Shown one piece after another: positions 41,902 to 50,924 of a DNA stretch of 64,000 nt. Below the pieces are notes generated by a model. It was given only the letters and a program-made list of their open reading frames with translations, was not told where the DNA came from and made no database searches. Position numbers and translations under genes: made by a program. Position 1 is the first letter of the stretch. Every line of letters begins with the position of its first letter. Where the stretch lies: NCBI RefSeq assembly GCF_019793465.1, contig NZ_JAILYJ010000001.1:522316-586315 (forward strand), read 5' to 3'. The DNA comes from Rhizobium croatiense (GTDB taxonomy: Bacteria; Pseudomonadota; Alphaproteobacteria; Rhizobiales; Rhizobiaceae).

Positions 41902-42561
41902 TCAGGACGGCAGGGCGGTCTTGCGCTCGACATATTTGCCGAAGTGCTCGATGCCGTAGTTGACGATGAAATAGAGTCCACCGGCCAGAAAATAGAACTG
42001 GAGGCTCATGAAATTCCGGGAAATGATCTCTTGCGTGCGCAGGAGAAGCTCGGCGACGCCGATGACCGAGAGCAGCGTCGAGGCCTTCACCATCTCCGCC
42101 GCCGTATTCACCCAGGCCGGCAGGCACTGGCGCATGGCCTGCGGCCACAGCACCGAGGTGAAGGTCTGGGTAAAGGTCAGGCCGATCGCCTTGGCGGCTT
42201 CCGTCTGCCCCTTCGGGATCGCCTGAAGCGCTCCGCGCACGATTTCGCCGACATGGGAAGAACAGAAGATCGCAAGGGCGAGCACGCCGGCGGAAAACGG
42301 CCCCAGATCGAGACCGACCGCGGCGGAGACGTAATAGCTTGCCAGCACGAGCACCAGCACCGGCGTGCCGCGGATGATATCCGTATAGGCGCGTACGAGG
42401 AGGCGTAAAACCACGCCGCCGTAAACGAGCGCCAGACCGACGAAGACGCCGAGGACGGAGCCTGCGAGAATGGCCAGCAGAGAGATCGACACCGTCATGG
42501 CGATGCCGTTCATGATGACGTAGCGGGCGATCCAGAGTTGTTCGAGAAAAGTGTGGGACAT
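41902..42561 (-). CDS. Polar amino acid ABC transporter permease (second system)
   Basis: 219-residue HisM/Q-type permease with about five spans. Key segments are YTDIIRGTPVLVLVLASYY near 58-76 and the EAA loop EAAKAIGLTFTQTFTSVLWPQA near 121. It lies between the second permease gene (5 bp) and the ATPase gene (12 bp), so all three are co-translated from one message. Confidence 0.92.
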   Translation of the reverse strand: MSHTFLEQLWIARYVIMNGIAMTVSISLLAILAGSVLGVFVGLALVYGGVVLRLLVRAYTDIIRGTPVLVLVLASYYVSAAVGLDLGPFSAGVLALAIFCSSHVGEIVRGALQAIPKGQTEAAKAIGLTFTQTFTSVLWPQAMRQCLPAWVNTAAEMVKASTLLSVIGVAELLLRTQEIISRNFMSLQFYFLAGGLYFIVNYGIEHFGKYVERKTALPS

Positions 42562-42566
42562 CGGGA

Positions 42567-43229
42567 CTATCTCGGCAGGGCCAGACGGCGCTCGACAAAG
42601 CGCATCAAGGCAGCGATGAGGAAACAGGTCGCGACATAGAGAGCTGATGTGACCATCCAGGTTTCTATGACGCGGAAGCTCTCGACATTGATCTTGCGGG
42701 CGGCGAACGTCAGCTCGGGCACGGCGATGGCGGCGGCGAGCGACGTGTCCTTGAAGAGCGAGATGATCGTCGAGGAGAGCGACGGCAGCACGTTGCGCAG
42801 CATCAGCGGTGCAATGATGGAACTGCGGATCTGCATCCCGGTCAGGCCGATGGCGAGACCCGCTTCGGTCAATCCTCTCGGAATCGACAGCAGGCCGGCC
42901 CGGAACACTTCGGCCAGATAGGCGCCGGAATAGAGGGATAAGACCAGAACGAAGCTTTTCATCTTGTCGAGGCGCAAGCCCACCTGTGGCAGTGCGAAAA
43001 AGGCGAAAAGCACAAGGACGAGAATCGGCAGGTTGCGAATGACAGTGACATAGACGCGCGCCGGCACGCGTGCGAAGCGGCTCCTGGATGTCAGCGCGAA
43101 GGCCACCACAAGACCGATTGCGGCCCCGATCAGGATCGAGATCACCGCAAGCCCGAGGCTGAGGGCAAGCCCGCTTAAGAGAAAGTCGAAGTTGCGCCAG
43201 ACGGCAGCGAAATTCAGCGTGTAACCCAT
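42567..43229 (-). CDS. Polar amino acid ABC transporter permease (second system)
   Basis: 220-residue permease with the motif YVTVIRNLPILVLVLFAFFALP near 60-81 and the EAA loop EAGLAIGLTGMQIRSSIIAPLM near 119. It is the partner of the neighbouring permease. Separated from the binding-protein gene by 160 bp that contain a strong hairpin, so its expression may be lower than that of the binding protein. Confidence 0.92.
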   Translation of the reverse strand: MGYTLNFAAVWRNFDFLLSGLALSLGLAVISILIGAAIGLVVAFALTSRSRFARVPARVYVTVIRNLPILVLVLFAFFALPQVGLRLDKMKSFVLVLSLYSGAYLAEVFRAGLLSIPRGLTEAGLAIGLTGMQIRSSIIAPLMLRNVLPSLSSTIISLFKDTSLAAAIAVPELTFAARKINVESFRVIETWMVTSALYVATCFLIAALMRFVERRLALPR

Positions 43230-43315
43230 GCGGGTCCTTTCAGACCAGAGCTGATGCCGAACGCGCGAGCGGTCCGGACGACGTCATGCTCCAACTCGAT
43301 TCAGAACCGGATTCC

Positions 43316-43343
43316 GATCTTAGGCCGAACCGGGCCTAAGATC
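43316..43343. repeat. Strong hairpin between binding-protein and permease genes
   Basis: GATCTTAGGCC and GGCCTAAGATC form a perfect 11 bp stem with the six-base loop GAACCG, inside the 160 bp gap of the second PAAT operon. There is no T-run after it, so it is unlikely to be a plain terminator. It may stabilise the upstream binding-protein mRNA or be a small rhizobial intergenic repeat. Confidence 0.6.
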
Positions 43344-43389
43344 ATCCTGTTCCAGCGGAGCGGGCTTGAGGTCCCGCCTCGCATGACCG

Positions 43390-44229
43390 TCACTTGAATT
43401 CGACGGGAAAGCCGATCTGCGGCGGCGTCAGGTCTTTGCCGAACCAGGTCTTGAAGGACTTGGCGTAGAAGTCGAATTCGACGCCGGTCATGGCTTCGTG
43501 AAGCGCGGTGTTGACGAAGTTCAGCCAGTCCTGATCACCGCGTTTGACGGCGCAGGCATAGGTCTGCGGGTTCCAGCCGTAGCCGGCGTCCTTGTAGCGG
43601 CCCGGGTTCTGCGTCATGTACCAGGCGAGCGACGACTGGTCCGTGGCGACGGCATCTGCGCGCGCCGACTCCAGTGCCTGATAGATCAGGTCGACGGATT
43701 CGTACTGGTCGACGGTCGCCTCCGGCAATGCCGCATGCACCATCGCCTCGGCATAGACGTTCTGCAGAACCGAGATGGTGACCGAGGAGCCTGCCGCCTT
43801 CAGAGCGGCATAGTCGCCATATTTTCCGTCCGCCTTGAGCATCAGGCCGACACCCTCGCGATAATAGGGAATGGTAAAGGCTACCTGCTGGGCGCGTTCG
43901 CCCGTAACGGTCATGAACTGGCAGGTGATGTCGACCTTGTCGGTGGTGATGTTCGGGATGCGGGCGTCCGAGGACTGGTTGACATATTCAATCTTCTCCG
44001 GATCGCCGAACAGGGCCTTGGCGATGATATGGCCCATGTCGACATCGAAACCCTGAAGCTTGTCGTCCGCGCTCTTGAAGTGCCAGGGCGCATTGGTGCT
44101 GCCCGTGCCGAGAACGAGATGGCCGCGGGCCAGCACTTCATCGAGCTTGCTGCCCTCGGCGAGCACAGGCGTGGACAACAAAGCGGCGGCGACCAGCGAT
44201 ATCACACTGGTGCGAAAGGAAATGGTCAT
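43390..44229 (-). CDS. Periplasmic amino-acid-type substrate-binding protein (second system)
   Basis: 279 residues with signal peptide (MTISFRTSVISLVAAALLS, cut near VLA-EG). Family 3 opening LDEVLARGHLVLGTGSTNAPWHFKS, then LQGFDVDMGHIIAKALFG and DKVDITCQFMTVTGERAQQVAFTIPYYREGVGL. The ATG at 44229 has a AAGGGGAACGCC ribosome site; an upstream ATG would add nine residues. Begins the operon; substrate not readable. Confidence 0.92.
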   Translation of the reverse strand: MTISFRTSVISLVAAALLSTPVLAEGSKLDEVLARGHLVLGTGSTNAPWHFKSADDKLQGFDVDMGHIIAKALFGDPEKIEYVNQSSDARIPNITTDKVDITCQFMTVTGERAQQVAFTIPYYREGVGLMLKADGKYGDYAALKAAGSSVTISVLQNVYAEAMVHAALPEATVDQYESVDLIYQALESARADAVATDQSSLAWYMTQNPGRYKDAGYGWNPQTYACAVKRGDQDWLNFVNTALHEAMTGVEFDFYAKSFKTWFGKDLTPPQIGFPVEFK

Positions 44230-44253
44230 GGCGTTCCCCTTATGGATGGTTCC

Positions 44254-44299
44254 CATTGTTCCAGTATAATGGACGCATGTCTGTTTTACTGGAATAATG
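44254..44299. promoter_or_regulatory. Long inverted repeat upstream of the binding-protein gene
   Basis: CATTGTTCCAGTATAA (44254-44269) and TTTTACTGGAATAATG (44284-44299) are inverted repeats matching at 14 of 16 positions with 14 bases between, core TTCCAGTA / TACTGGAA. They lie 25-70 bp upstream of the ATG at 44229, where a regulator would act on the promoter of the second amino acid transporter. No regulator gene is directly adjacent; the TetR gene upstream or the GntR gene downstream are candidates. Confidence 0.5.
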
Positions 44300-44340
44300 T
44301 ATCAAGTGCCATCAAAGATGAATTGTCAATGGGTCATGCC

Positions 44341-44370
44341 GAAAAAACGCGCAGCAGTGCGCGTGGTGAT
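44341..44370 (-). terminator. Intrinsic terminator of the TetR gene
   Basis: On the minus strand ACGCGCA-CTGC-TGCGCGT forms a perfect 7 bp GC-rich stem with a four-base loop, followed directly by a run of six T. It lies about 230 bp after the TetR stop codon. The plus strand has T7 six bases after the stem, so it may also work weakly in the other direction. The 230 bp trailer holds no recognised gene. Confidence 0.8.
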
Positions 44371-44597
44371 TTTTTTGGCAGTGCAGCATTTTCGACCGCT
44401 TCCGAACGGACCACTGGCTGCGTTCTGACCGCTCGGGATTGCCAAGATAGTCGAAGCAAAATTCGCGGCGATTATTCTCGACGTCCATGTTCGAGACGGT
44501 GCCGTGCGAAAGCCTGCGGCCGTCACGATTGAAACATCTCATCTCTGCGGGAATATCGTCGCCGGGAAGCCAGAAGTCAGAAATGTCTCTGGTTCGC

Positions 44598-45245
44598 TCA
44601 GGCGGCGCTTACGCCGGCGGCGAAGATCGCAATTGAGCGGCGAAGATGGGCAAGCAGGGCTGCCCGATCGGGCCAAGCTTGAGCACGGCCCTCCGGAGGC
44701 CCCATGCCCCCGAAGATCATGTCCATCAGCATCCGGGCTCCGCCCACCGGATCGTCCAGGGTGAGCCGGCCTTCGGCCCGGCGATCGCTCAGCCAGTCGG
44801 CCAGTTCCTGTCGGCTGGCAAGCATGCCTTCCCGTTGCAGGATATCGACAAGCTCAGGGAATTGCGCGGCTTCACGGAAGACGAGCTGCAGGAAACCGGC
44901 GCGGTCCGCATCTTTATCCTCGTCCATGTCGAGCATGAAGATCCGTTCAAGGCTTTCTGCGATCGAACAATCTTCGGCAGGCCGCGGCAGATCAAGCATC
45001 AGGCGCCGATGCGCAGCGACGACGGCGGCGAACAGATCTTCCTTGCTCTCAAACAGGCGGTAGAGCGTCTGTTTGGAAACGCCCCCTTCGGAGGCGACGA
45101 GCGCGGTCGTGCTTCCTGCATATCCATATTTCACAAAAACCCGGCGGGCGACTTCGACGATCTGCAGCCGCTTGTCTTCGTCGGTGGAGACTTTCGGCCG
45201 GCCTCGTCTGCGCGGCTCGCCTGCGGGCTCATCCATAATTTTCAT
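44598..45245 (-). CDS. TetR-family transcriptional regulator
   Basis: 215 residues. The N-terminal helix-turn-helix reads IVEVARRVFVKYGYAGSTTALVASEGGVSKQTLYRLFESKEDLFAAVV, spread over about 29-75, preceded by a basic RRRGRPKVS arm. The C-terminal domain (TetR_C, AefR-like type) is helical. Start at ATG 45245 or four codons in (MDEP). No gene adjacent on the same operon suggests its target; the divergent region 45246-45812 is the nearest promoter. Confidence 0.9.
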   Translation of the reverse strand: MKIMDEPAGEPRRRGRPKVSTDEDKRLQIVEVARRVFVKYGYAGSTTALVASEGGVSKQTLYRLFESKEDLFAAVVAAHRRLMLDLPRPAEDCSIAESLERIFMLDMDEDKDADRAGFLQLVFREAAQFPELVDILQREGMLASRQELADWLSDRRAEGRLTLDDPVGGARMLMDMIFGGMGPPEGRAQAWPDRAALLAHLRRSIAIFAAGVSAA

Positions 45246-45812
45246 GATTGTCTAAACCGCCCTGCCGAAGTGCATGCCGATGACCTGAGACAACCCAGTA
45301 CGATTTCTGAAGAATGATTTGTGAGGTTGTAGCATTAGCGATTTCGATTTATGGAACTCATCAGTTCTGCATTGCGTTGCTTCCTACCCCTTAGCGATGG
45401 AGCGCTTATGACGACCATTTTTGCTGCAACATCAATCTCTTCCTATGCTTATAAGGAGCTCGACGTCCGCATCCGAGGACATCCTTTCGTGTAATACGGT
45501 TTCAGAAAAAAAAACAACCACAACCAGCAGTTCGCCGAACACGCCTCCAGCAGCGCCGTCAAACTTTTGTCGCAGATGATGGAATTGTCGATGAACCGCT
45601 TCTCGGATCAACCCGGAGTATAAACCCGACCCCCTCCGCCATGAAAGTGGCGGGTGATGGCTCGATACCCAATATAGGAAGATCGACCCAATTTTGGTCA
45701 CTTGACAGGCTCGCAAATAGCTCGCCGAGGCCCTGAGAACCAAAAGTATTAACTATATCGCAGCGTTCTTGCGAAATAATGATCCACGTACATCAGGCAT
45801 CTCGAAGAAGAG
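45246..45812. other. 567 bp gap between TetR gene and chemoreceptor gene
   Basis: No gene that I can support. A short plus-strand frame (45408-45494, 28 codons) and a 103-codon minus-strand frame have no recognisable features. The stretch includes an A9 run near 45508 and is less GC-rich than its neighbours. It probably holds the divergent promoters of tetR and the chemoreceptor. Confidence 0.6.
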
Positions 45813-47657
45813 ATGCCGCAAAGTTATTTGGAGACGGTCTTGGCATTTACTATTGCCCGCAGTTTGGTGGCCTTTGGCGTTGCTGTTTCGACCGGCCTTC
45901 TCGTATCGATCGGGTTGCAGCAATCGGCGCTCGAACGGCTGAAGGTCAACGGTCCGGTTTACGAGCAGGTGGTTTACGGCAAGGATCTGATCGCCGATAT
46001 TCTGCCGCCACCGCTGTTCGTGGTCGAATCTTACATGCTCTCTTTCGAAGCCAGTAAATTTCCCGAACTGACCGAGACCAATCTTGCCAAAATCGCAAAT
46101 CTCAAGGCCGCTTACGACGACCGGCGCGCCTATTGGAAATCGACGCGGCTGCCGCAGGCTTTGAAGGACGAGCTCGAGAACGATGTGCTCGCCAAGGGCG
46201 ATGTCTTCTGGGAGGTGATGAACCGAGCGATCATCCCAGCCCTGAATGCGAAGGACGAAGACAAGGCGCATGGTGCGATCGGGCAATTGCGCATCGCCTT
46301 CCATGCACATCAGGATGCGGTCGAGAAGCTCGTCGCAAATTCCGACGCTTTCCTGAAGGGCGAAGAGAGCAATGCAGCCTCGGAGATTGTCACGTGGACG
46401 ATCTATGCCTGCGCCGCAGGCTTCGGCTCCTTGGCCCTGCTGCTGGCTGGGCTTTATCTTCTGCGCCGCCGGGCCATCGTGCCGCTGGATGGCATGAAGG
46501 CCTATATGGGCAACCTCGCCGAAGGCGATTTTTCGACCGAAGTCCCCTACGCCAACCGCTCCGACGAGATCGGCGCCATGTCCAAGGCAGTGGCGGTCTT
46601 CCGCCGTAACGCACTGGAGCGGCAGGACGCACAGAAGCGCGAAACGGCGCTTCGCGATGCCGAATTCGAACGTGAACGCAGCCAGATGGCCGAAAAGGCG
46701 GCCGAGGAACAGACACGCGAGACGGTCATCGATCAGCTGACTTACGGCCTGGACCAGCTCTCGCACGGCAATCTCGATTGCCGGATCACCACAGCCTTCG
46801 CCCCCGCCTACGAGATGTTGCGGGCCAAGTTCAACGACAGCATGAATGCGCTTGGCGCCTCGATGTCGCAGATTGCCCATACTTCCAGACAGGTGGGCAG
46901 TTCTTCCGCCGGCATCACGAATGCCGCCGACAGCCTTGCATTACGCACCGAACAGCAGGCCGCAATGCTCGAAGAGGCAACCGCCGCGCTCGGCGAAATG
47001 AACGCCAAGGCCAAGGACGCTTCCAATCATGCCGGCAAGGCGACCGGCATGATGGCCGAGACCCGCAGCAGCGCCGAACATTCGGCCGCCGTCGTGCGCG
47101 AAGCGATCGCCGCCATGCAAAAGATCGAAGGCTCATCCGCCCAGATCGGCGCGATCGTCAACGTCATCGACGAGATCGCCTTCCAGACCAACCTCCTGGC
47201 GCTCAATGCCGGCGTCGAGGCCGCCCGCGCCGGCGAAGCCGGCAAAGGTTTCGCCGTCGTGGCGCAGGAAGTGCGTGAGCTCGCCCTCCGTTCGGCCAAC
47301 GCCGCCAAAGAGATCAGATTTCTGATTTCCACATCATCGTCTGAGGTTTCCACCGGCGTGGAGCTCGTCAACCGCACCGGCAAGGCGCTTATGGAAATCG
47401 AAGGCCAGGTCGAGCAGGTTGCCGGCCTGATCGCTCGCATCGTTTCGGTATCTTCCGAGCAGGCCTTGGCGATCGGGGAAATCAACGCCTCCGTCCATGC
47501 GCTCGATGAGGTCACGCAGCGCAACGCTGCCATGGCTGCGGAAACCGTCTCGGCCTGCCGCGCGCTCGGCGGCCAGACGCAGACGCTGGAAGGCGTTGTC
47601 AGCCGCTTCCAGATCGATGCGGCAGCTGCCGGGTCGAGATCGCCGAAAGCGGCTTAA
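45813..47657 (+). CDS. Methyl-accepting chemotaxis protein
   Basis: 614 residues. First membrane helix about 10-36, a periplasmic region to about 190, second membrane helix about 192-213, and a HAMP domain directly after (RRRAIVPLDGMKAYMGNLAEGDF). A second HAMP-like stretch is at about 303-345. The cytoplasmic signalling tip reads DEIAFQTNLLALNAGVEAA with RAGEAGKGFAVVA, which binds CheA/CheW. The C-terminus SRSPKAA lacks a CheR-tethering pentapeptide. The small periplasmic domain shows no known ligand family. Ligand unknown; nearby amino acid and ectoine transport genes make a nutrient plausible. Confidence 0.92.
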   Translation: MPQSYLETVLAFTIARSLVAFGVAVSTGLLVSIGLQQSALERLKVNGPVYEQVVYGKDLIADILPPPLFVVESYMLSFEASKFPELTETNLAKIANLKAAYDDRRAYWKSTRLPQALKDELENDVLAKGDVFWEVMNRAIIPALNAKDEDKAHGAIGQLRIAFHAHQDAVEKLVANSDAFLKGEESNAASEIVTWTIYACAAGFGSLALLLAGLYLLRRRAIVPLDGMKAYMGNLAEGDFSTEVPYANRSDEIGAMSKAVAVFRRNALERQDAQKRETALRDAEFERERSQMAEKAAEEQTRETVIDQLTYGLDQLSHGNLDCRITTAFAPAYEMLRAKFNDSMNALGASMSQIAHTSRQVGSSSAGITNAADSLALRTEQQAAMLEEATAALGEMNAKAKDASNHAGKATGMMAETRSSAEHSAAVVREAIAAMQKIEGSSAQIGAIVNVIDEIAFQTNLLALNAGVEAARAGEAGKGFAVVAQEVRELALRSANAAKEIRFLISTSSSEVSTGVELVNRTGKALMEIEGQVEQVAGLIARIVSVSSEQALAIGEINASVHALDEVTQRNAAMAAETVSACRALGGQTQTLEGVVSRFQIDAAAAGSRSPKAA

Positions 47658-47702
47658 CGTGGCCGGCCGGCGAAACGCATCTCGCCGCGCCTGCCCGTCA
47701 TC

Positions 47703-48710
47703 TCAGCTCGTCACGGTCGCCATCACCGCAACGCAGTCGCCTGGTTTGACAAGCCCCGGAAAATGCCGGGCACAGAGAATACCGTCCATGACTGCGCGGA
47801 TCTCGCGCGGCGCCTCGCCCGTCCGCCCGGTCGAATAGATGCGAGCGATGACCGCACCCTCGGTGACGACGTCACCGAGGTCGATGACGGCTTCGATCAA
47901 TCCCCCCTCCTCCGCGAAGGAGAAACAACGGCCATCCGGCATGTCCAGCCAGGTCGTCGGACCGGTATCGACGGCGCCGGCGACGATCCCCGCATGTCGC
48001 AGCACGTTTATCACGCCGCGTTTGGCGATCGCCGCACTTTTGGCGGTCGCGGTGCCGCCGCCGCCGACTTCGGTCGTGATGAAGATCCTGCCCATTTCCT
48101 CGGCCGCCGTGTCGTACATGCCGACCGCATCGATCTCCAGCATCTTCATCGAATAAGGGGCGGCAAACGCCGTGACGAAGTCGAAGGCCTTTTGCTCCTG
48201 TTGCTTGTTGGGCAGAATGTGCGCGGCGCAGAAGGGCAGAAAATCGAGCGTCTTGCCGCCGGAATGGAAGTCGAGAACAATATCCGCCATCGGCAGAAGC
48301 GTGCGCTGGAAATAATCGGCTATCTTCTCGGTCACCGTCCCGTCCGGCCGGCCGGGGAAACTGCGGTTCATGTTGCCCTTGTCGATCGGCGAGGTTCTGG
48401 TTCCCGCAAGGAATGCCGGATAGTTCATGGCCGGAACGATGATGACAGCGCCGCTCACCTCCTCAGGCTTCAGCGAGCGGGCGAGATCAAAGAGCGCGAT
48501 CGGTCCCTCATACTCGTCACCGTGATTGCCGCCAGTCAGAAGCGCCGTCGGCCCCTTGCCGTTCCTGACGAATGTTATCGGGATCATCACCGATCCCCAG
48601 GCGGAATCGTCGCGGCTGTAGGGCAGCCTGAGGAAACCGTGCTGGACGCCCTCGGCGGCGAAATCCACCGTCGCGCTGATCGGCGACGGCCGCAAGCGGG
48701 TCTCATTCAT
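47703..48710 (-). CDS. eutE: N-alpha-acetyl-L-2,4-diaminobutyrate deacetylase (ectoine degradation)
   Basis: 335 residues of the AstE/aspartoacylase family. Zinc ligands are His63 and Glu66 (GGNHGDEYEG) and His149 (DFHSGG); the catalytic Glu214 lies in ITTEVGGGG. Also called DoeB. It removes acetate from N-alpha-acetyl-diaminobutyrate made by EutD, giving L-2,4-diaminobutyrate. Last gene of the ehu-eut operon, 7 bp after eutD. Family knowledge: EutD and EutE form a complex. No frame defects. Confidence 0.95.
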   Translation of the reverse strand: MNETRLRPSPISATVDFAAEGVQHGFLRLPYSRDDSAWGSVMIPITFVRNGKGPTALLTGGNHGDEYEGPIALFDLARSLKPEEVSGAVIIVPAMNYPAFLAGTRTSPIDKGNMNRSFPGRPDGTVTEKIADYFQRTLLPMADIVLDFHSGGKTLDFLPFCAAHILPNKQQEQKAFDFVTAFAAPYSMKMLEIDAVGMYDTAAEEMGRIFITTEVGGGGTATAKSAAIAKRGVINVLRHAGIVAGAVDTGPTTWLDMPDGRCFSFAEEGGLIEAVIDLGDVVTEGAVIARIYSTGRTGEAPREIRAVMDGILCARHFPGLVKPGDCVAVMATVTS

Positions 48711-48717
48711 GACAGCC

Positions 48718-49899
48718 TCAATCCTTGACCATCAGCTTGCGCGGCACGTTGGCGAGGCACTCGACACCGCTTTCGGTGATGAGAATGCTCTCTGTCGTCT
48801 CGAACCCCATGTCGTCGAGCCAGAGGCCTGTCATGAAATGGAAGGTCATGCCGGGCTTCAGCTCCGTCCGGTCGCCCGGGCGCAGGCTCATGGTGCGCTC
48901 GCCCCAGTCCGGCGGATAGGAAAGGCCGATCGGGTAACCCGTGCGGTTGTCCTTGATGATGCCGTATTTCTTCAAGACCGCGAAGAAGGCGTTGGCGATA
49001 TCCTCGCAGGTGTTGCCGGGCTTGGCGACCGCAAGACCGGCTGCCATGCCTTCCAGCGTCGCTTTTTCGGCATCGAGAAACGCCTGCGTCGGCTTGCCGA
49101 GGAAGACGGTGCGCGACAGCGGCAGGTGATAGCGATTGTAGCAGCCGGCGATTTCGAAAAAGGTACCCTCGCCCTTCTTCAACGGCCGGTCGTCCCAGGT
49201 CAGATGCGGTGCCGATGCTTCGACGCCGGACGGCAGCAGCGGCACGATCGCCGGGTAGTCGCCGCCGATGCCGTCGACGCCACGGGTGCCGACGTCATAG
49301 ATTTCCGCCACCAGGTCGCACTTGCGCATGCCGACTTCGATCTTGTCGAAGATGCGGGCATGCATGGCTTCGACGATGCGGGCGGCATTGCGCATGTACT
49401 GGATTTCGGTCGCGCTCTTGACCGCGCGCTGCCAGTTGACCAGCGCCGTCGCATCGACGAAACGCGCATTCGGCAGGTGCTTCTGCAGCGCGGCAAAGGC
49501 GGCGGCGGAGAACCAGTAATTGTCCATCTCGACGCCGATCGTCAGCTTGCCGAAGCCGCGCTCCGTCAGGATACCGGAGAGATAGTCCATCGGGTGGCGC
49601 TCGGTCGACTGCACGTAATGATCGGGATAGCCGACGATATTGTCGTGGCCGAGGTAGGCGGTGAGCTTGGCGCCGTTGGCGTCCTGGCCGCGGCCGAACC
49701 AGATCGGCTCGCCCTGCGGCGGCACGATCACCGCCTGATGCACGTAGAAGGACCAGCCGTCATAGCCGGTCAGCCAGGCCATGTTCGAGGGGTCGCTGAC
49801 AATAAGCAGGTCAACACCCTTCGCCTCCATGGCACGCCGGGTCTTTTCCAGCCGCGCGGCATATTCGCCGAGCGAGAACTTCAGATGGGGCTGGGTCAT
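48718..49899 (-). CDS. eutD: Ectoine hydrolase (M24/creatinase-like)
   Basis: 393 residues from the ATG at 49899 (MTQPHLKFSLGEYAARL); the longer upstream frame runs into eutC. Creatinase N-terminal domain and pita-bread M24-like fold are visible: SNMAWLTGYDGWSFYVHQAV near 40-59, GIGGDYPAIVPLLPSGVEAS near 211, FFEIAGCYNRYHLPLSRTVF near 255, MTFHFMTGLWLDDMGFETTESILIT near 357-381. DoeA/EutD opens the ectoine ring to N-acetyl-diaminobutyrate. N-alpha-acetyl-diaminobutyrate is also the known inducer of EnuR, so this enzyme links degradation with regulation. Confidence 0.95.
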   Translation of the reverse strand: MTQPHLKFSLGEYAARLEKTRRAMEAKGVDLLIVSDPSNMAWLTGYDGWSFYVHQAVIVPPQGEPIWFGRGQDANGAKLTAYLGHDNIVGYPDHYVQSTERHPMDYLSGILTERGFGKLTIGVEMDNYWFSAAAFAALQKHLPNARFVDATALVNWQRAVKSATEIQYMRNAARIVEAMHARIFDKIEVGMRKCDLVAEIYDVGTRGVDGIGGDYPAIVPLLPSGVEASAPHLTWDDRPLKKGEGTFFEIAGCYNRYHLPLSRTVFLGKPTQAFLDAEKATLEGMAAGLAVAKPGNTCEDIANAFFAVLKKYGIIKDNRTGYPIGLSYPPDWGERTMSLRPGDRTELKPGMTFHFMTGLWLDDMGFETTESILITESGVECLANVPRKLMVKD

Positions 49900-49931
49900 A
49901 TCTCTTCCCTTCTTGTCCGGCGCCGCGCCGG

Positions 49932-50924
49932 TCAGCTTTCGAATGTGGTGCCGGCATTCGCCGCGCCGGCGCGGGCAAAGGCGAGTGTGGCGATGGCGGT
50001 GTCCTGAATGCCGGTTCCCGTGAGGTCGGCGATGGTGATCTGGTCGCTGCTCGTCCTGCCCGGCATCCGCCCGGCGACGATCAGGCCGAGTTCGGCGAAA
50101 TCGGCATCCCCTTCGATGAGGCCCGCTTCGATCGCATGGCGTAACTCGCCCAGCCGGCGCGTCTGCTTCAGGCTGTCGGCGACATAGAGGCCGGCGCCGG
50201 CGATCGCCGCCGGATCGATCTCGTTCTTGTGCTCGGCATCCGATCCCATGGCCGTCAGATGCTGCCCGGGTTCGAGCCAACCGGCCTCGATGATCGGTTT
50301 TTCCGCCGGCGTGGTGGTCACGACGATATCGGCGCCGGACATTGCTTGCCGCGGGTCGGATATCGCGTTGACGGGAAAGCCGAGCCTTGCCGCCAGTTCC
50401 GCAGCCACGCCCTTAGCCTTGGCCGCATCCCGCGCCCATATCCTGGCGTCACGGATCGGCCGCACCAGCGTCATCGCTTCCAGCTGCAGCCGCGCCTGCA
50501 TGCCGGCGCCGAAGATTGCCGCCACGCTGGAATTTTGCCGCGACAGATGTTTTGCCGCGACGGCGCCGGCCGCGGCGGTGCGCACGTCGGTGAGATAGCC
50601 GTTGTCGAGGAGCAGTGCCTGCACCAGGCCGGTCCGGCTCGACAGCAGCACCATCATGCCGTTGGTGCTCGGCAGGCCGATTTTTGGATTGTCGAAGAAA
50701 CCGGGGCTGATCTTGATCGCGAAACCCTCGATGCCGGGCACGTAGGCAGTCTTCACATCAACCTCGCCCCGATACTCGGGAATGTCGAGCCGCAGGATCG
50801 GCGGCATGGCGACCGCCTTCGTCGCAAGCGCCGCGAAGGCCTGCTCGACGCACGCGACCGCGTCGGGATCGAGCCCCACAACCTTGCGCAATTCCGCTTC
50901 CGTCAGAATAATCATTCGGCTCAT
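49932..50924 (-). CDS. eutC: Ornithine-cyclodeaminase/mu-crystallin family enzyme EutC
   Basis: 330 residues. Nucleotide-binding segment SSVAAIFGAGMQARLQLEAM near 131-150 and VVTTTPAEKPIIEAGWLEPGQHLTAMGSDAEHKNEID near 200-235 are typical of the OCD family (NAD-binding). In ectoine clusters EutC, with EutA and EutB, is assigned to conversion of 5-hydroxyectoine to ectoine. Start overlaps the eutB stop by 4 bp (ATGA). Confidence 0.93.
   Translation of the reverse strand: MSRMIILTEAELRKVVGLDPDAVACVEQAFAALATKAVAMPPILRLDIPEYRGEVDVKTAYVPGIEGFAIKISPGFFDNPKIGLPSTNGMMVLLSSRTGLVQALLLDNGYLTDVRTAAAGAVAAKHLSRQNSSVAAIFGAGMQARLQLEAMTLVRPIRDARIWARDAAKAKGVAAELAARLGFPVNAISDPRQAMSGADIVVTTTPAEKPIIEAGWLEPGQHLTAMGSDAEHKNEIDPAAIAGAGLYVADSLKQTRRLGELRHAIEAGLIEGDADFAELGLIVAGRMPGRTSSDQITIADLTGTGIQDTAIATLAFARAGAANAGTTFES

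Noticed and set aside
44312..44542. 76-codon minus-strand frame after the TetR gene
   Set aside because: It runs through the intrinsic terminator at 44341-44370, so it would not be transcribed in full; no family similarity seen.
45432..45743. 103-codon minus-strand frame between tetR and the chemoreceptor
   Set aside because: No ribosome site, no recognisable domain, odd composition; treated as intergenic.
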